DNA of 42,696 nt from NCBI GenBank assembly GCA_910577675.1, contig CAJTOR010000030.1, forward strand, positions 1 through 42,696. The letters are read 5' to 3'. This DNA comes from an uncultured Lachnospiraceae bacterium. GTDB lineage: Bacteria; Bacillota; Clostridia; Lachnospirales; Lachnospiraceae. This document shows, piece after piece, positions 6,116-15,065 of the stretch. The translations under genes and the position numbers were made by a program. Below the pieces are notes generated by a model, which worked only from the letters and a program-made list of their open reading frames with translations, did no database searches and was not told the origin of the DNA. The stretch's first letter is position 1, and each line of letters opens with the position of its first letter.

Positions 6116-8212
6116 TTACTCTGCCAGCTTTGCAATGCCAATCTGGTATACTTCCCATTCCTCGCCGGATTCCACCTGCAATTCACTTATGGTCGAGAAG
6201 TCGTCCGTGCCGAGAGCTGCTACCAACTGGTCATAAGTAATCTGCATAATCCCTTTCTTAGGATCCATGCGCGAAACCACAGCATTATCCCCATTGCCAA
6301 CACGCGACCAGTCAAAAGGGGCACCCTCCGCCGGATTCGCCACAAGCCAGTAATTTGCACCGTTTTCCTTGTAGTACACATTGATTACAGAACCTGGCAC
6401 AAGCAGGGTGTAATCAAATGTGCCGCCATCCGAGGTCCTCTTTACTCCGGCCTGCGCCCAGCCAGCCGCCTTTAATGCGGAACCTTCAATCACTACTTCA
6501 TCCGTAAATTTCAGCGCTTCCGGCGCATATTCGCCGATGCTGACCTTGTAAACTTCCCATGCCTGGTCGGACTCGCACTGCAATTTCGCAAGCGCCGAGA
6601 AATCCTCCGTGCCGAGCGCCGCCACAATCTGGTCATAAGTAAACTGTACCTGGTTTCTGTCGTCATTTACCGCTCCAAGGCTCTTAACCTCCGCACTCTC
6701 ATCGTAGGCAATCCTCGTCCAACCGTAAGGCGCACCCATATCCGGAATAACATCCGCTACAAGCCAGAGCGAACCCTCGGACTTATAGTCCACGGTAATA
6801 ACACAGCCCGGCTTTAAGAGGCTTATATCAAATGTGCCACCGTTTGCAACAGTGTCAACACCTGCCTGCCCCCAGCCGTCGCCCTTTACGTTAAATCCCT
6901 CAACTTCCACATTGTTGATTGTTGCCGGGAGCACCTTCTTCTCCTCGCCGATGGTCACGCCCATAACATCAAGCTCAAAACCATAATCCGCAATGCCAAG
7001 GAATTTCACATACTTAAACCAGTCTTCACCAAAATACTTCGCCACCTCATCGTAAGATACCTGGGCGATGGTGTAAGAATCATTAAATGTAAGGGCATAA
7101 ATATTCATATTTCCCTTATCATCGTATTCCGCCTTGCCGTCCTCGCTCTTAAATGGTTCCCAGCCAGGGTTGCCAATCTCGGAACCCTCAACCTCGTAGT
7201 ACTGGCCGACAAGCTTAATATTTTTCTGCCAGTCTTCAAGGCTTGCAGCATCAAACGCGCAGTAGATGGTCATGATTTTGCCAGGTCCAAAGACGGAGGC
7301 ATCCACAACATTCGCATCCTCCTGTGCCGGATCCGTTGAAATCCCTGCTACCGGCCACCAGCCCTTATTTGTCTTACCCACCATGCCATCGATAGAAACC
7401 TCATTTTTAACCGGGACAAGATTGCTCCAGTCCTTACTTGAAAAACCATCCGGCTCATCAAACTCCGCCGCCGTGTTCAGCGCAATCGCATTGCCATCCG
7501 CATCTTTTAATACGATATTATCAAGATATACCGTGTTGGTCGCACCGGCTGCCTCAATCGCATTGTCGGTTTCCTTGGCAATGATAATAATATTTTTTGC
7601 GCCCTTTACAAAGCTCTCACCCTCAGCAAGTGTCACCACATTCCTCTTAGGATTTTTTACCGCCAGGTACACGGACCATGGGGCAGTCTTTTCCGCATTG
7701 TCCGCCCCGACATAGTAGTAGACATTCCCGGATGCCGCATAGAACTTCTCCTCCGGCGAACCAAGCCCCATGTCAAATTCGATGGAGCGCACACTCTCGA
7801 CCGCATCGCCCGCAAGACTTGAGATATCAACCGCGATGTAAGGGATCTTCCCCGTATCCGGTGCCACCGCTTTAAGCATCTTTGAACCGCCGAAATCCAC
7901 AACGGAAAGTTCAGTTTCCGCACTTGTTACCAGGGACTCTTTTACCACGATGAAACTAAAATTTCCATCCTCGAAATCCGCCACTTTGCCCGCCTCATAA
8001 GCCACCGCCTCGGTCGGTGTCGGTGCCGTGGTCGGCTCCGGCGTTGTTTCAGCCTTAGTCGGCTCCGGCGTTGCCTCCGGTGTCGTAGGCTTTTGGGTTG
8101 CTGCCGGCGTTGTAGGCAGTGGTGTCGGGTCGGCACCCGCCTTGTCACCACAGCCAGTAACCGCCATTGCCATTACCATACTGGCTGCAATCCATCTTTT
8201 TTTCTTAAACAT
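6116..8212 (-). CDS. Multi-module surface lipoprotein with repeated carbohydrate-binding-like domains
   Basis: A 698-residue lipoprotein of unrecognised family. The signal peptide ends at VTGC (Cys21), followed by a Pro/Thr/Glu linker (residues 28-68). Residues 72-245 form a jelly-roll-like domain beginning VADFEDGN and ending in VYLDNIVLKDADG, reminiscent of mannan-binding CBM27/CBM11-type folds. Three related modules follow at about 270-425, 434-562 and 572-697. The last two clearly duplicate each other: GW.QAGV, GGTFD..LL.PG..I.V.YK, WLVA, and YDQ.VAALGT.DFS each occur twice, and each ends in EVYK/EVYQ. No catalytic motif is visible. Position between the permeases and the binding protein suggests a glycan-capturing partner for uptake. 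The start is well supported by GGAGGAGAAGT before ATG. Confidence 0.75.
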   Translation of the reverse strand: MFKKKRWIAASMVMAMAVTGCGDKAGADPTPLPTTPAATQKPTTPEATPEPTKAETTPEPTTAPTPTEAVAYEAGKVADFEDGNFSFIVVKESLVTSAETELSVVDFGGSKMLKAVAPDTGKIPYIAVDISSLAGDAVESVRSIEFDMGLGSPEEKFYAASGNVYYYVGADNAEKTAPWSVYLAVKNPKRNVVTLAEGESFVKGAKNIIIIAKETDNAIEAAGATNTVYLDNIVLKDADGNAIALNTAAEFDEPDGFSSKDWSNLVPVKNEVSIDGMVGKTNKGWWPVAGISTDPAQEDANVVDASVFGPGKIMTIYCAFDAASLEDWQKNIKLVGQYYEVEGSEIGNPGWEPFKSEDGKAEYDDKGNMNIYALTFNDSYTIAQVSYDEVAKYFGEDWFKYVKFLGIADYGFELDVMGVTIGEEKKVLPATINNVEVEGFNVKGDGWGQAGVDTVANGGTFDISLLKPGCVITVDYKSEGSLWLVADVIPDMGAPYGWTRIAYDESAEVKSLGAVNDDRNQVQFTYDQIVAALGTEDFSALAKLQCESDQAWEVYKVSIGEYAPEALKFTDEVVIEGSALKAAGWAQAGVKRTSDGGTFDYTLLVPGSVINVYYKENGANYWLVANPAEGAPFDWSRVGNGDNAVVSRMDPKKGIMQITYDQLVAALGTDDFSTISELQVESGEEWEVYQIGIAKLAE

Positions 8213-8307
8213 ACTTCTCCTCCTTAACTCTTTGAAAATATATTATTATTTCCATTACAGCATTCCTGCGATAACAGAAGCACTGCCTTAGCCAGTGTAC
8301 ATGGGTT

Positions 8308-9270
8308 TCAGCCCACGATACCGCTCCGCTCCACACCCTCAATAAATTTTCTCTGAAGCAGGACATAGATTAACATTACCGGGATAATCATCAGTATAAC
8401 ACCCGCATAGGTATAGAGCTGCAATATTGTCGGGTCATTGATCTTGTAGGAGTTTGCAATCGTGTCGGACAGCGAACCAATCTTTTTGCTTAACAGAATA
8501 TCCGCACTGATCGTAAACATCCTTGAGTAGAATGAATCATTGTACTGCCATACCAGCGAGAAAATGGACACCGTGATTACGGAAGGCATCGCATTCACCA
8601 GCATTATGCGGGAGTATGTGTAGAACATCCCCGCACCGTCCACAAATGCCGCCTCCTCAATTTCCTTTGGCAGCCCGCGGAAAAACTGGTTAAAGATGTA
8701 GATGTATAAACCCGAGCGCAGACCGCAGCCAAACAGGGTCATAATATACATCGGAACCGGTGTTGACAGCAGGTTCCCGAACGGTCCGAAATCGCGGAAG
8801 GTCATATAGAGGGGAACCATAATGGTGTTCATCGGGAGCACGATCATTACAACAACACAGGCGAACAACACTTTTTTAAGCGGAAAGTTAAACCTGGCAA
8901 ACCCATAGCCGACCAGCGAACAGATTAAAAGCTGCACAGCCATCAATGTCACATCATAAATAATTGTGAACAGGAGCACTTTCCCATAGCTCATCACTTT
9001 AAGCGAGGTGGCATAGCGCTCAAACGTCCCCTCAATCGGAAAGAGGTACACCATCGGGTTATACACATCATTATCTGTAAAGAAAGATTTGCTGAGCATC
9101 CCAAGTAGCGGACTTAAAATCATATAACTGATTCCTATTAAAACCACTGCCTTGAAAAGACCAAGAATAACTTTTTTCGATATCCTGACTGCTTTCCGCC
9201 TGTCGTTTGCAAACTGCTTATCTTCTTTAAGTTCCTGGAACTTTGCTTTATAATTCTGTACAAGGTGCAT
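8308..9270 (-). CDS. ABC sugar permease, MalG/CarB type (transporter A)
   Basis: Inner-membrane permease of 320 residues with six predicted membrane segments after a charged cytoplasmic N-terminus of about 30 residues. The ATPase-contacting EAA loop is visible as EEIEEAAFVDGAGMFYTYSR. It pairs with the permease gene 17 bases upstream and probably with the lipoprotein binding protein at the end of the operon. No ATPase gene is present here, so a shared MsmK-type ATPase from elsewhere is expected. The ATG follows GGGAGGATAAT. The 95-base gap downstream contains only weak short stems. Confidence 0.9.
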   Translation of the reverse strand: MHLVQNYKAKFQELKEDKQFANDRRKAVRISKKVILGLFKAVVLIGISYMILSPLLGMLSKSFFTDNDVYNPMVYLFPIEGTFERYATSLKVMSYGKVLLFTIIYDVTLMAVQLLICSLVGYGFARFNFPLKKVLFACVVVMIVLPMNTIMVPLYMTFRDFGPFGNLLSTPVPMYIMTLFGCGLRSGLYIYIFNQFFRGLPKEIEEAAFVDGAGMFYTYSRIMLVNAMPSVITVSIFSLVWQYNDSFYSRMFTISADILLSKKIGSLSDTIANSYKINDPTILQLYTYAGVILMIIPVMLIYVLLQRKFIEGVERSGIVG

Positions 9271-9287
9271 ATTATCCTCCCCCCTTC

Positions 9288-10205
9288 CTAGTTATAATAG
9301 AATGTCCGCTTCTGGATAAGTCCGCAGACAACACCCAAGATCACACAGACAAGCACGGTTGTGGTCAAACTCATCGCAGAACTCAGTCCCCACATCTGCT
9401 CCTTGTAAGCCGTTTCATATGCCATATCAACAATCTGGCTGTTTGTAAATGAATCGACCACCGTGTAGACAATATTTGTAATAATATGCGGCAGCACCAT
9501 CGGGAAGGTAACCTTCCAGAATGTTTCGTACCCGGTCGCACCCTCAATTTTTGCCACTTCGTAGAGGGAGGATGGAATCGACTGCAATGCCGCAATAAAA
9601 ATAACGATCTGCACGCCGGAAGCTGAGATAATATCACTGATGCGCCCGATTGCCCCAACCACATAGTCGAGCAGGGAATCCGGCAGGGCTAACTCTTTAA
9701 ACAGCGACAGGTAATACTCCATATTGACACCGCTTGAAGAGGACTCGGCAATCGCCGCCGAGGTAGATGATACACCGCCCATCATCGCACTTCTCGCCAT
9801 CTCAATCGCAGAAACAATCGCGTCGGCATTCATAATCACCGGGATAAAGAAGATGGCGCGGACCAGTGTCCTTCCCGGAAATTTCTTGTTTAACAGCAAG
9901 GCCATAAACAAACTGAAGAAAACAATCAGCGGCACGTCAATCAAAATATCCTGCAAAGATGTCACGAGAGTCTGTGAAAACTGCGGATGCTTTGTAAACT
10001 CATACACAAAGTTCTCAAGCGCCACAAAGCGAAGAGAATATCCGCCGACACCCGGGGTTATCGTAACCTCGGAAAGGGCAAACTGGATTGTCATAATAAA
10101 ACTGCGCACATAGAATGCGAGGAAGCCAATAATCCACGGGGAGATAAAGAGCAGCCCGACCACCGCGCGTTTTCCCGTCAAGGTCAATCCCTTTTTCTTA
10201 TTCAT
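9288..10205 (-). CDS. ABC sugar permease, MalF/LplB type (transporter A)
   Basis: Permease of 305 residues with six membrane segments and the EAA loop YEVAKIEGATGYETFWKV. It forms a heterodimer with the following permease. The ATG overlaps the stop of the DUF5696-like gene by four bases (ATGA), so translation is coupled to that gene. A Ser/Ala-rich periplasm-facing loop (about residues 140-170) is longer than in many relatives. Confidence 0.9.
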   Translation of the reverse strand: MNKKKGLTLTGKRAVVGLLFISPWIIGFLAFYVRSFIMTIQFALSEVTITPGVGGYSLRFVALENFVYEFTKHPQFSQTLVTSLQDILIDVPLIVFFSLFMALLLNKKFPGRTLVRAIFFIPVIMNADAIVSAIEMARSAMMGGVSSTSAAIAESSSSGVNMEYYLSLFKELALPDSLLDYVVGAIGRISDIISASGVQIVIFIAALQSIPSSLYEVAKIEGATGYETFWKVTFPMVLPHIITNIVYTVVDSFTNSQIVDMAYETAYKEQMWGLSSAMSLTTTVLVCVILGVVCGLIQKRTFYYN

Positions 10206-12844
10206 CTCGCCACCCCCCTCACCTCAAAGGATTTCGCTGCAAGCTCGGTGCCGTCGGCATCCGCCGCAAACGCCTGCTTATTGACATAGATTATCACTCC
10301 GTTGCTGTACTCCACTTTTACCACGCCGGAGGAAAGCAGTTCATGCTTTGTAATTTCCGCATCCGTCACGTTTTTAAGCGCGCCGTTCACCTCGGCATAC
10401 ACGCTTTTTGCAAGCTCATCCCATGAGAAAACTGTTTCCGTCCCCGCGGTATCGGCCTGGTTCTTGTAAGTTGTGCTGTACATACTGTTAAGCCCCGTGT
10501 ACTTCATCTCACTCGACGGTTTGCTGGTAAAAGTAAAGTGCGGTGCCGAGCCGTATTCAACCATGGTCAGCACGCTGTCCACAGAATCGAAGGAATCGTC
10601 TAGGTTAATCGCCTGCCCCGCATAGTCAATATAACCGTGCACAAGCATCTGATAAAATGGGACATCCTCATCAACGATAAGGTAACGGTTGCCGGAAACC
10701 GGAATATTAATCAGGTCATCCGTATACTTCCAAGTGTAGGCATTCCCGCCGCTTGCCATCAATTGTTTTCCAGTATTTTCCAGTTTCTCAAACTGCCCCT
10801 TGACAATCTCTTTCGCCTCTTCCCTCAGGATAATCTCGGTGCGTTTTTTATCGGAGGTAAGCAGATCCCCCAGATCCCTTAGTGAGATACCGGAGATATC
10901 ATACTTTCCAATCTTATCCGCAAATTTGTCAACATAGCGCACCAAAAATTTTGGTGAAATCACATTGTAGAGGGTTTCCTTATAACCCAGTGCGTAAGTC
11001 TGCTGCAATGTCAGCGGGTTTACCTGACCGAAGGATAAGGTATAGCCCGCACCGTAGTAGCGCGCCGACTCCCGCGTATAATTAAAGTTATCCGCAATAA
11101 AGGAAACTTTCTGGAAGGCAACATCGCCGTAAAGCTTTCCACCCGCCGCCTCGACCTTATCTGTCAGCCCCTCAAGCTCCTTCTTGCTCCCAAGTTCCTT
11201 CACCAGCTTAATCTTGCTCGCCGCATCATGGTAATAGCCCCCGTTAAACCAGCCCTGGTAGTTTATTACCGGACGGTTCACTCCCCCGGCAATCAGATCT
11301 TCCACAATATTCTCCGCCTCTTTATACGTCGTCATCGGGAAAACATCAAGGTAGGAAACCCCGAGGATATTCGCATCCACCTTTACTCCGCCGATCATAT
11401 CCATATAGAACGGGATATTATCCGCTTTTTCAAGGCGCTTTAAAGTGCCGTCCGCAACCAGCTTGCCGCGGTAATAATTCGCCATCCCGGAATAGTCGGA
11501 TTTCCCCTTCTCAAGGAAACTATAGCGCACAATAATGTCCGTATTATAGAGTTTTGGCTCCACAATCGGAAGATCCGCCGCGTTGCCCGTCGTGCCAAAC
11601 ATGGCAAGTGTATCGGAACCGCGCACGATAAAGGTCGGGTAAGCATAGTTATAAGCATTTAAGGAGCCCGCCACATTCGCATTGATCATCGCATGGCTGT
11701 CGGCTTTCTCAATCACGGTAAAGATTCCTGTGTCCGTGTTCTTGTAGTACATCCCGTAAAAAGGCATGCGCACCGCCTCAAGGTTCTCCCTGACAAGATA
11801 TTCCGCCGATACCGGGTCAATATTATAAACATACTGGCTGTACCCGGTTGCATCCGTCTTCCCATTGTTGAAATTGATAATGGAACCCGCGCCGTTCGGG
11901 ACAAGCATATAGCCCCCGTCCTCATCTGCCATATCCGAAGCCCCAAAATACCGAAGAACCTGTATGCGGTATACTTTCCCGTCGCCGCTCTCCTCAATAT
12001 GTTCCACCGGGATGCGCACTCTCAGCCCGTCAGCCTCAAGTTTATACTCGAGCGGGATGGTAAAATACGTAGGTAACACTCCATCCACACCGGATTCAAG
12101 CGTATCCTGGTTAAAATCTTCCTCGGTATAGCCCGCCTCCGCCAAGTACTCATTCATCCTTCTCATCTGGGAAGGCGCACCCTTCGCACCTTCGATTATG
12201 GTAAGCCAGCCATCTCTTTCCGCCCACTCGGTATAGCGCTGCCTAACATATTTCGCATTTTTCTCGCTCAAATTTGCAAGGAAGGTCTCAAGGCGCTCAC
12301 TCTCGATATACTCCGGCACAATACCGGTCGGACTGCTCATATCGCCGAGTGTGTAGAGCACGCGCACCCCGTCCGTAATCCCCTGCACCTCAAACTGCCC
12401 GCGCGATGTGCTGTAATCATAGGAATTGTAGGTTGAACTGTTGCGCGCCGCATTGTAGAAATCCACAATCAACTGCGACTGTAAATACGCCTTGTGCGTT
12501 TTGCCTGCTAACGGGTCATCCTCACTGTTCACAGGGTTTGAATAAACCGTTACACCCGAACGCTTGTCGTAAACGGCAGTTTCCGCCGTTTTTGTATCGA
12601 TATAAAGTTTTAAGAAATCATTTTCTGCCGCAAGCTGCATCCCCGCCACACTCGGCGAAGCATCGCTTTTTGCCGTGAACAAAGTGCCCTCCTCATAGGC
12701 TTCATTGTCCCCTAAATACTCTTTATAGTCCCGGAACAGCTTGTAGTGAACCAGGTTGTAAATCATGTAAACTGCCACAATCACAACCGCAACCGATACG
12801 ACAGAGAGAATGATTTTTTTGATTACGCTCATTTTTTTCTTCAT
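10202..12844 (-). CDS. Large membrane-anchored DUF5696-like protein
   Basis: An 880-residue protein with one N-terminal membrane segment (about residues 8-29) and the remainder outside the cell. I recognise it only as DUF5696-like, a family of unknown function often found beside CUT1 permeases and Yip1 proteins. Visible features are an N-terminal beta-rich part (LYIDTKTAETAVYDKRSGVTVYSNP), a middle region containing MLVPNGAGSIINFNNG and FYGMYYKNTDTGIFTVIE, and a probable barrel-like section from about residue 470 (IPFYMDMIGG, PVINYQGWFNGGYY, GKLYGDVAFQKV). These motifs hint at an extracellular glycan-active enzyme, but I can name no catalytic residues with confidence. The ATG has GAGGAGG upstream. 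It is translationally coupled to transporter A. Confidence 0.75.
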   Translation of the reverse strand: MKKKMSVIKKIILSVVSVAVVIVAVYMIYNLVHYKLFRDYKEYLGDNEAYEEGTLFTAKSDASPSVAGMQLAAENDFLKLYIDTKTAETAVYDKRSGVTVYSNPVNSEDDPLAGKTHKAYLQSQLIVDFYNAARNSSTYNSYDYSTSRGQFEVQGITDGVRVLYTLGDMSSPTGIVPEYIESERLETFLANLSEKNAKYVRQRYTEWAERDGWLTIIEGAKGAPSQMRRMNEYLAEAGYTEEDFNQDTLESGVDGVLPTYFTIPLEYKLEADGLRVRIPVEHIEESGDGKVYRIQVLRYFGASDMADEDGGYMLVPNGAGSIINFNNGKTDATGYSQYVYNIDPVSAEYLVRENLEAVRMPFYGMYYKNTDTGIFTVIEKADSHAMINANVAGSLNAYNYAYPTFIVRGSDTLAMFGTTGNAADLPIVEPKLYNTDIIVRYSFLEKGKSDYSGMANYYRGKLVADGTLKRLEKADNIPFYMDMIGGVKVDANILGVSYLDVFPMTTYKEAENIVEDLIAGGVNRPVINYQGWFNGGYYHDAASKIKLVKELGSKKELEGLTDKVEAAGGKLYGDVAFQKVSFIADNFNYTRESARYYGAGYTLSFGQVNPLTLQQTYALGYKETLYNVISPKFLVRYVDKFADKIGKYDISGISLRDLGDLLTSDKKRTEIILREEAKEIVKGQFEKLENTGKQLMASGGNAYTWKYTDDLINIPVSGNRYLIVDEDVPFYQMLVHGYIDYAGQAINLDDSFDSVDSVLTMVEYGSAPHFTFTSKPSSEMKYTGLNSMYSTTYKNQADTAGTETVFSWDELAKSVYAEVNGALKNVTDAEITKHELLSSGVVKVEYSNGVIIYVNKQAFAADADGTELAAKSFEVRGVAR

Positions 12845-12858
12845 TGCCGCATCCTCCT

Positions 12859-13473
12859 CTAACCTCTAAACAACAATTCCGTATAGATGCTGTAAATAAA
12901 GCCGTACACCTGGCTCACCAGATCCGTAAGCATCATGACAACGAAGACGATAATCAGCATGGAAATAACTGTCAGGATCAGGGTCAGCAAAGTTTTTGCT
13001 AGGCTGTAATTATGTACAATCATAATCCCCGAAAGCGCCAGCAGCACAGTCCATATCGTCCCGATAGTAATAATAATGCTGTAAAAACCTTCCTCGTTCT
13101 GCGCCACCACCTGGGAAACGATCGTCGCAATCATATAGCTGATGGTTATCGGAGCCAGCGAATAGCCAAGAACCGTCGCGATATCCTTTAAGCGCCCCTC
13201 CCCGTTAAGCAGACAGGTGATCGACCAGTTGCCAACACAGAATAAAAGGTATAGGAGGAGCACGCCGCTAAGGTTATCCAGACTGTCCACCGTCCGCGGG
13301 TTTGTATCGTTGACTATAAAGCTCGCCGTAATCTTGTTGATGGAGAATACAAAGCTGAATAAAATCACGGAGATAACCGCAATCAGCACACTTCCCCTTC
13401 CCCTGTGCCGGATCTCATAAAAACCATCCATCGGGTGCGTCAAGGTGTAAAATAAATATTTAACTTTTGACAT
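12859..13473 (-). CDS. Yip1-family integral membrane protein
   Basis: A 204-residue protein with about five hydrophobic segments in the pattern of YIP1 domains. It has a short cytoplasmic N-terminus (YLFYTLTHPMDGFYEIRHRGRGS) followed by helices around residues 27-47, 70-90, 105-125, 135-155 and 165-190. The function of bacterial Yip1 proteins is unknown; in sugar loci they accompany DUF5696 proteins. The ATG at 13473 is chosen because GAGGGGGA lies 9 bases upstream. An in-frame ATG at 13491 would overlap the preceding stop by four bases and is the alternative. It is co-transcribed with both neighbours (14-base gap downstream). Confidence 0.75.
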   Translation of the reverse strand: MSKVKYLFYTLTHPMDGFYEIRHRGRGSVLIAVISVILFSFVFSINKITASFIVNDTNPRTVDSLDNLSGVLLLYLLFCVGNWSITCLLNGEGRLKDIATVLGYSLAPITISYMIATIVSQVVAQNEEGFYSIIITIGTIWTVLLALSGIMIVHNYSLAKTLLTLILTVISMLIIVFVVMMLTDLVSQVYGFIYSIYTELLFRG

Positions 13474-13487
13474 GGATAAATTCCCCC

Positions 13488-14981
13488 TCATAGGTCAAAC
13501 GCACCCCCTTCCTCATCCACATAGATTCCCTTTTTCTTCTTCCGCCACTTTACAATAAAAACAGTAAGCGCAACTGCAAGTATAATCACAGTAAGGATCA
13601 CGCCCAGATATTCCTTTAAAAACTCATTGCGGTATCTGCGGTATGCTACCGAATAATACTGGCGGCTCATACCGATGCGCAGATATTTCATCGCCTTTTC
13701 ATTGTCGCCCGCCGTAAGGTAGGCTTTCCCGATACCTACGTTTGCAAGCTCATTGTTCTCGTCAAGCATCAGAACCTGCTTCCACAGATCCACCGCCTGC
13801 GTTTCGTCGCCGTCATAGCGCAGACCGACCGCGCGGTTAATCAGATCCCCGTACTGTGTTTGTGTGAAAACCAGCATTTCCTTGCGGTAGGAGTCGAGCA
13901 CAATAATCTTATCCCCGATCGCCTCGATCGCAACCGGCGTGGTGAAAGTCCCCGCCTGCGTGCCAAGCCCGCCAAAGATATACAAAAGATTGCCCTCGTG
14001 GTCGTAGGTAAAAATCCTGCCGCGCTTTGAGTCAAGCAGCGAGTAGATACCCTTGTCACGGTAGACCACATCAACAACCGTCGTAACGCCGCTGTAATCG
14101 GAAGTCCCGGTTGTCTTAATGTCGCCGCCGACATTTTCGTTCTCCCCCTTGCGGATTACATCCTCCCCCTTAGGATTCAAACGCCTTACCGCCTGTGTGC
14201 CGCCCGCATCAAAGTTCGACGCGTACACAAAGCCGTCCGCATCAATATCGATCCCGGTAAACTCGGTCGGGATAAAAAGCTGCTGCTTGCTCCTCTGCTC
14301 CTTTGTGGAAAGCTTTCTCCAGAGTTTCTCCCAAGGCGTGATATTTACTTTCACGGTTCCGAAAAACCCGGTAAAATCACCCTCGCCCTCAAAAACCATA
14401 ATACCCTGGAACATGCGCCTCGCAATGCAGTAGACACGATCCGCATAATCGACCGTAACCTTTAGCGGCGCAAAAACAAAATCTTCCTCCAAAACATCGG
14501 AGGTCGGGTTGTCGATAATCTTGACAAACGAAAGATCATCCGCCTCAAGCACTACAATCCTGCGGTTCTCGGTATCCGCAATATAGAGCTGCCCGTTCTC
14601 CGATACACACACACCGTAAGGAGATTTAAATGTATCCGTCTGCCCGTCGCGCTCAAAAGAATCGATCACCCTCAAAAACTTTGTAAGGGAATTATCAACC
14701 ACCACAATGCGGTTGTTCCCGGTGTCCGCAATATAGACCTCCCCGCTGGGTGACACGCACAGATCCTGCGGGTTTAAAAAACTCCCGACACCGAGTGTCG
14801 TACCGGATACACTGTTCTCCGGGATATACGGAGCCGGTGTGAACACGATATTATCCCAATAATCATAATTGTAAGAATCGTAAGGCACGATTGAATCTGC
14901 CTTTGCCATCGCAGGCTCTGTAAGCATAAATACGGATAGGGCTGTGATGACAATCTTTTTCCATATTTTTACATTTTTCAT
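13488..14981 (-). CDS. NHL-repeat beta-propeller protein with TPR and C-terminal membrane anchor
   Basis: A 497-residue exported protein. A signal peptide (IVITALSVFMLTEPAMAKA) is followed by NHL repeats, clearest at FLNPQDLCVSPSGEVYIADTGNNRIV and the next blade SPYGVCVSENGQLYIADTENRRIV. Later blades lie around VYASNFDAGGTQAVRRLNP and GRIFTYDHEGNLLYIFG. A TPR-like stretch (AVGLRYDGDETQAVDLWKQVLMLDENNELANVGIGKAYL) precedes one membrane helix near the C-terminus and a basic cytoplasmic tail (KWRKKKKG). This is a surface-facing propeller tethered to the membrane, probably a binding or scaffolding partner of the DUF5696 and Yip1 proteins. The start at 14981 follows AAGGAAAAG; an ATG at 14993 and a leftmost one at 15020 lack ribosome sites. 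Confidence 0.8.
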   Translation of the reverse strand: MKNVKIWKKIVITALSVFMLTEPAMAKADSIVPYDSYNYDYWDNIVFTPAPYIPENSVSGTTLGVGSFLNPQDLCVSPSGEVYIADTGNNRIVVVDNSLTKFLRVIDSFERDGQTDTFKSPYGVCVSENGQLYIADTENRRIVVLEADDLSFVKIIDNPTSDVLEEDFVFAPLKVTVDYADRVYCIARRMFQGIMVFEGEGDFTGFFGTVKVNITPWEKLWRKLSTKEQRSKQQLFIPTEFTGIDIDADGFVYASNFDAGGTQAVRRLNPKGEDVIRKGENENVGGDIKTTGTSDYSGVTTVVDVVYRDKGIYSLLDSKRGRIFTYDHEGNLLYIFGGLGTQAGTFTTPVAIEAIGDKIIVLDSYRKEMLVFTQTQYGDLINRAVGLRYDGDETQAVDLWKQVLMLDENNELANVGIGKAYLTAGDNEKAMKYLRIGMSRQYYSVAYRRYRNEFLKEYLGVILTVIILAVALTVFIVKWRKKKKGIYVDEEGGAFDL

Positions 14982-15065
14982 CTTTTCCTTCATTTCTGCG
15001 CTGCTTTTTGCGCATAACAAGTTTGCGGCAAGCAGCGCGAAGACACAAACTTGACCCCTCCTGCA

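Noticed and set aside
5368..6475. Long plus-strand reading frames opposite the lipoprotein genes
   Set aside because: They are antisense shadows of the binding-protein and module-repeat genes; no family is recognisable and no ribosome sites are present.
8213..8307. Internal promoter or terminator between permease A and the multi-module lipoprotein
   Set aside because: Only 5-bp stems and no properly spaced -35/-10 pair could be found.
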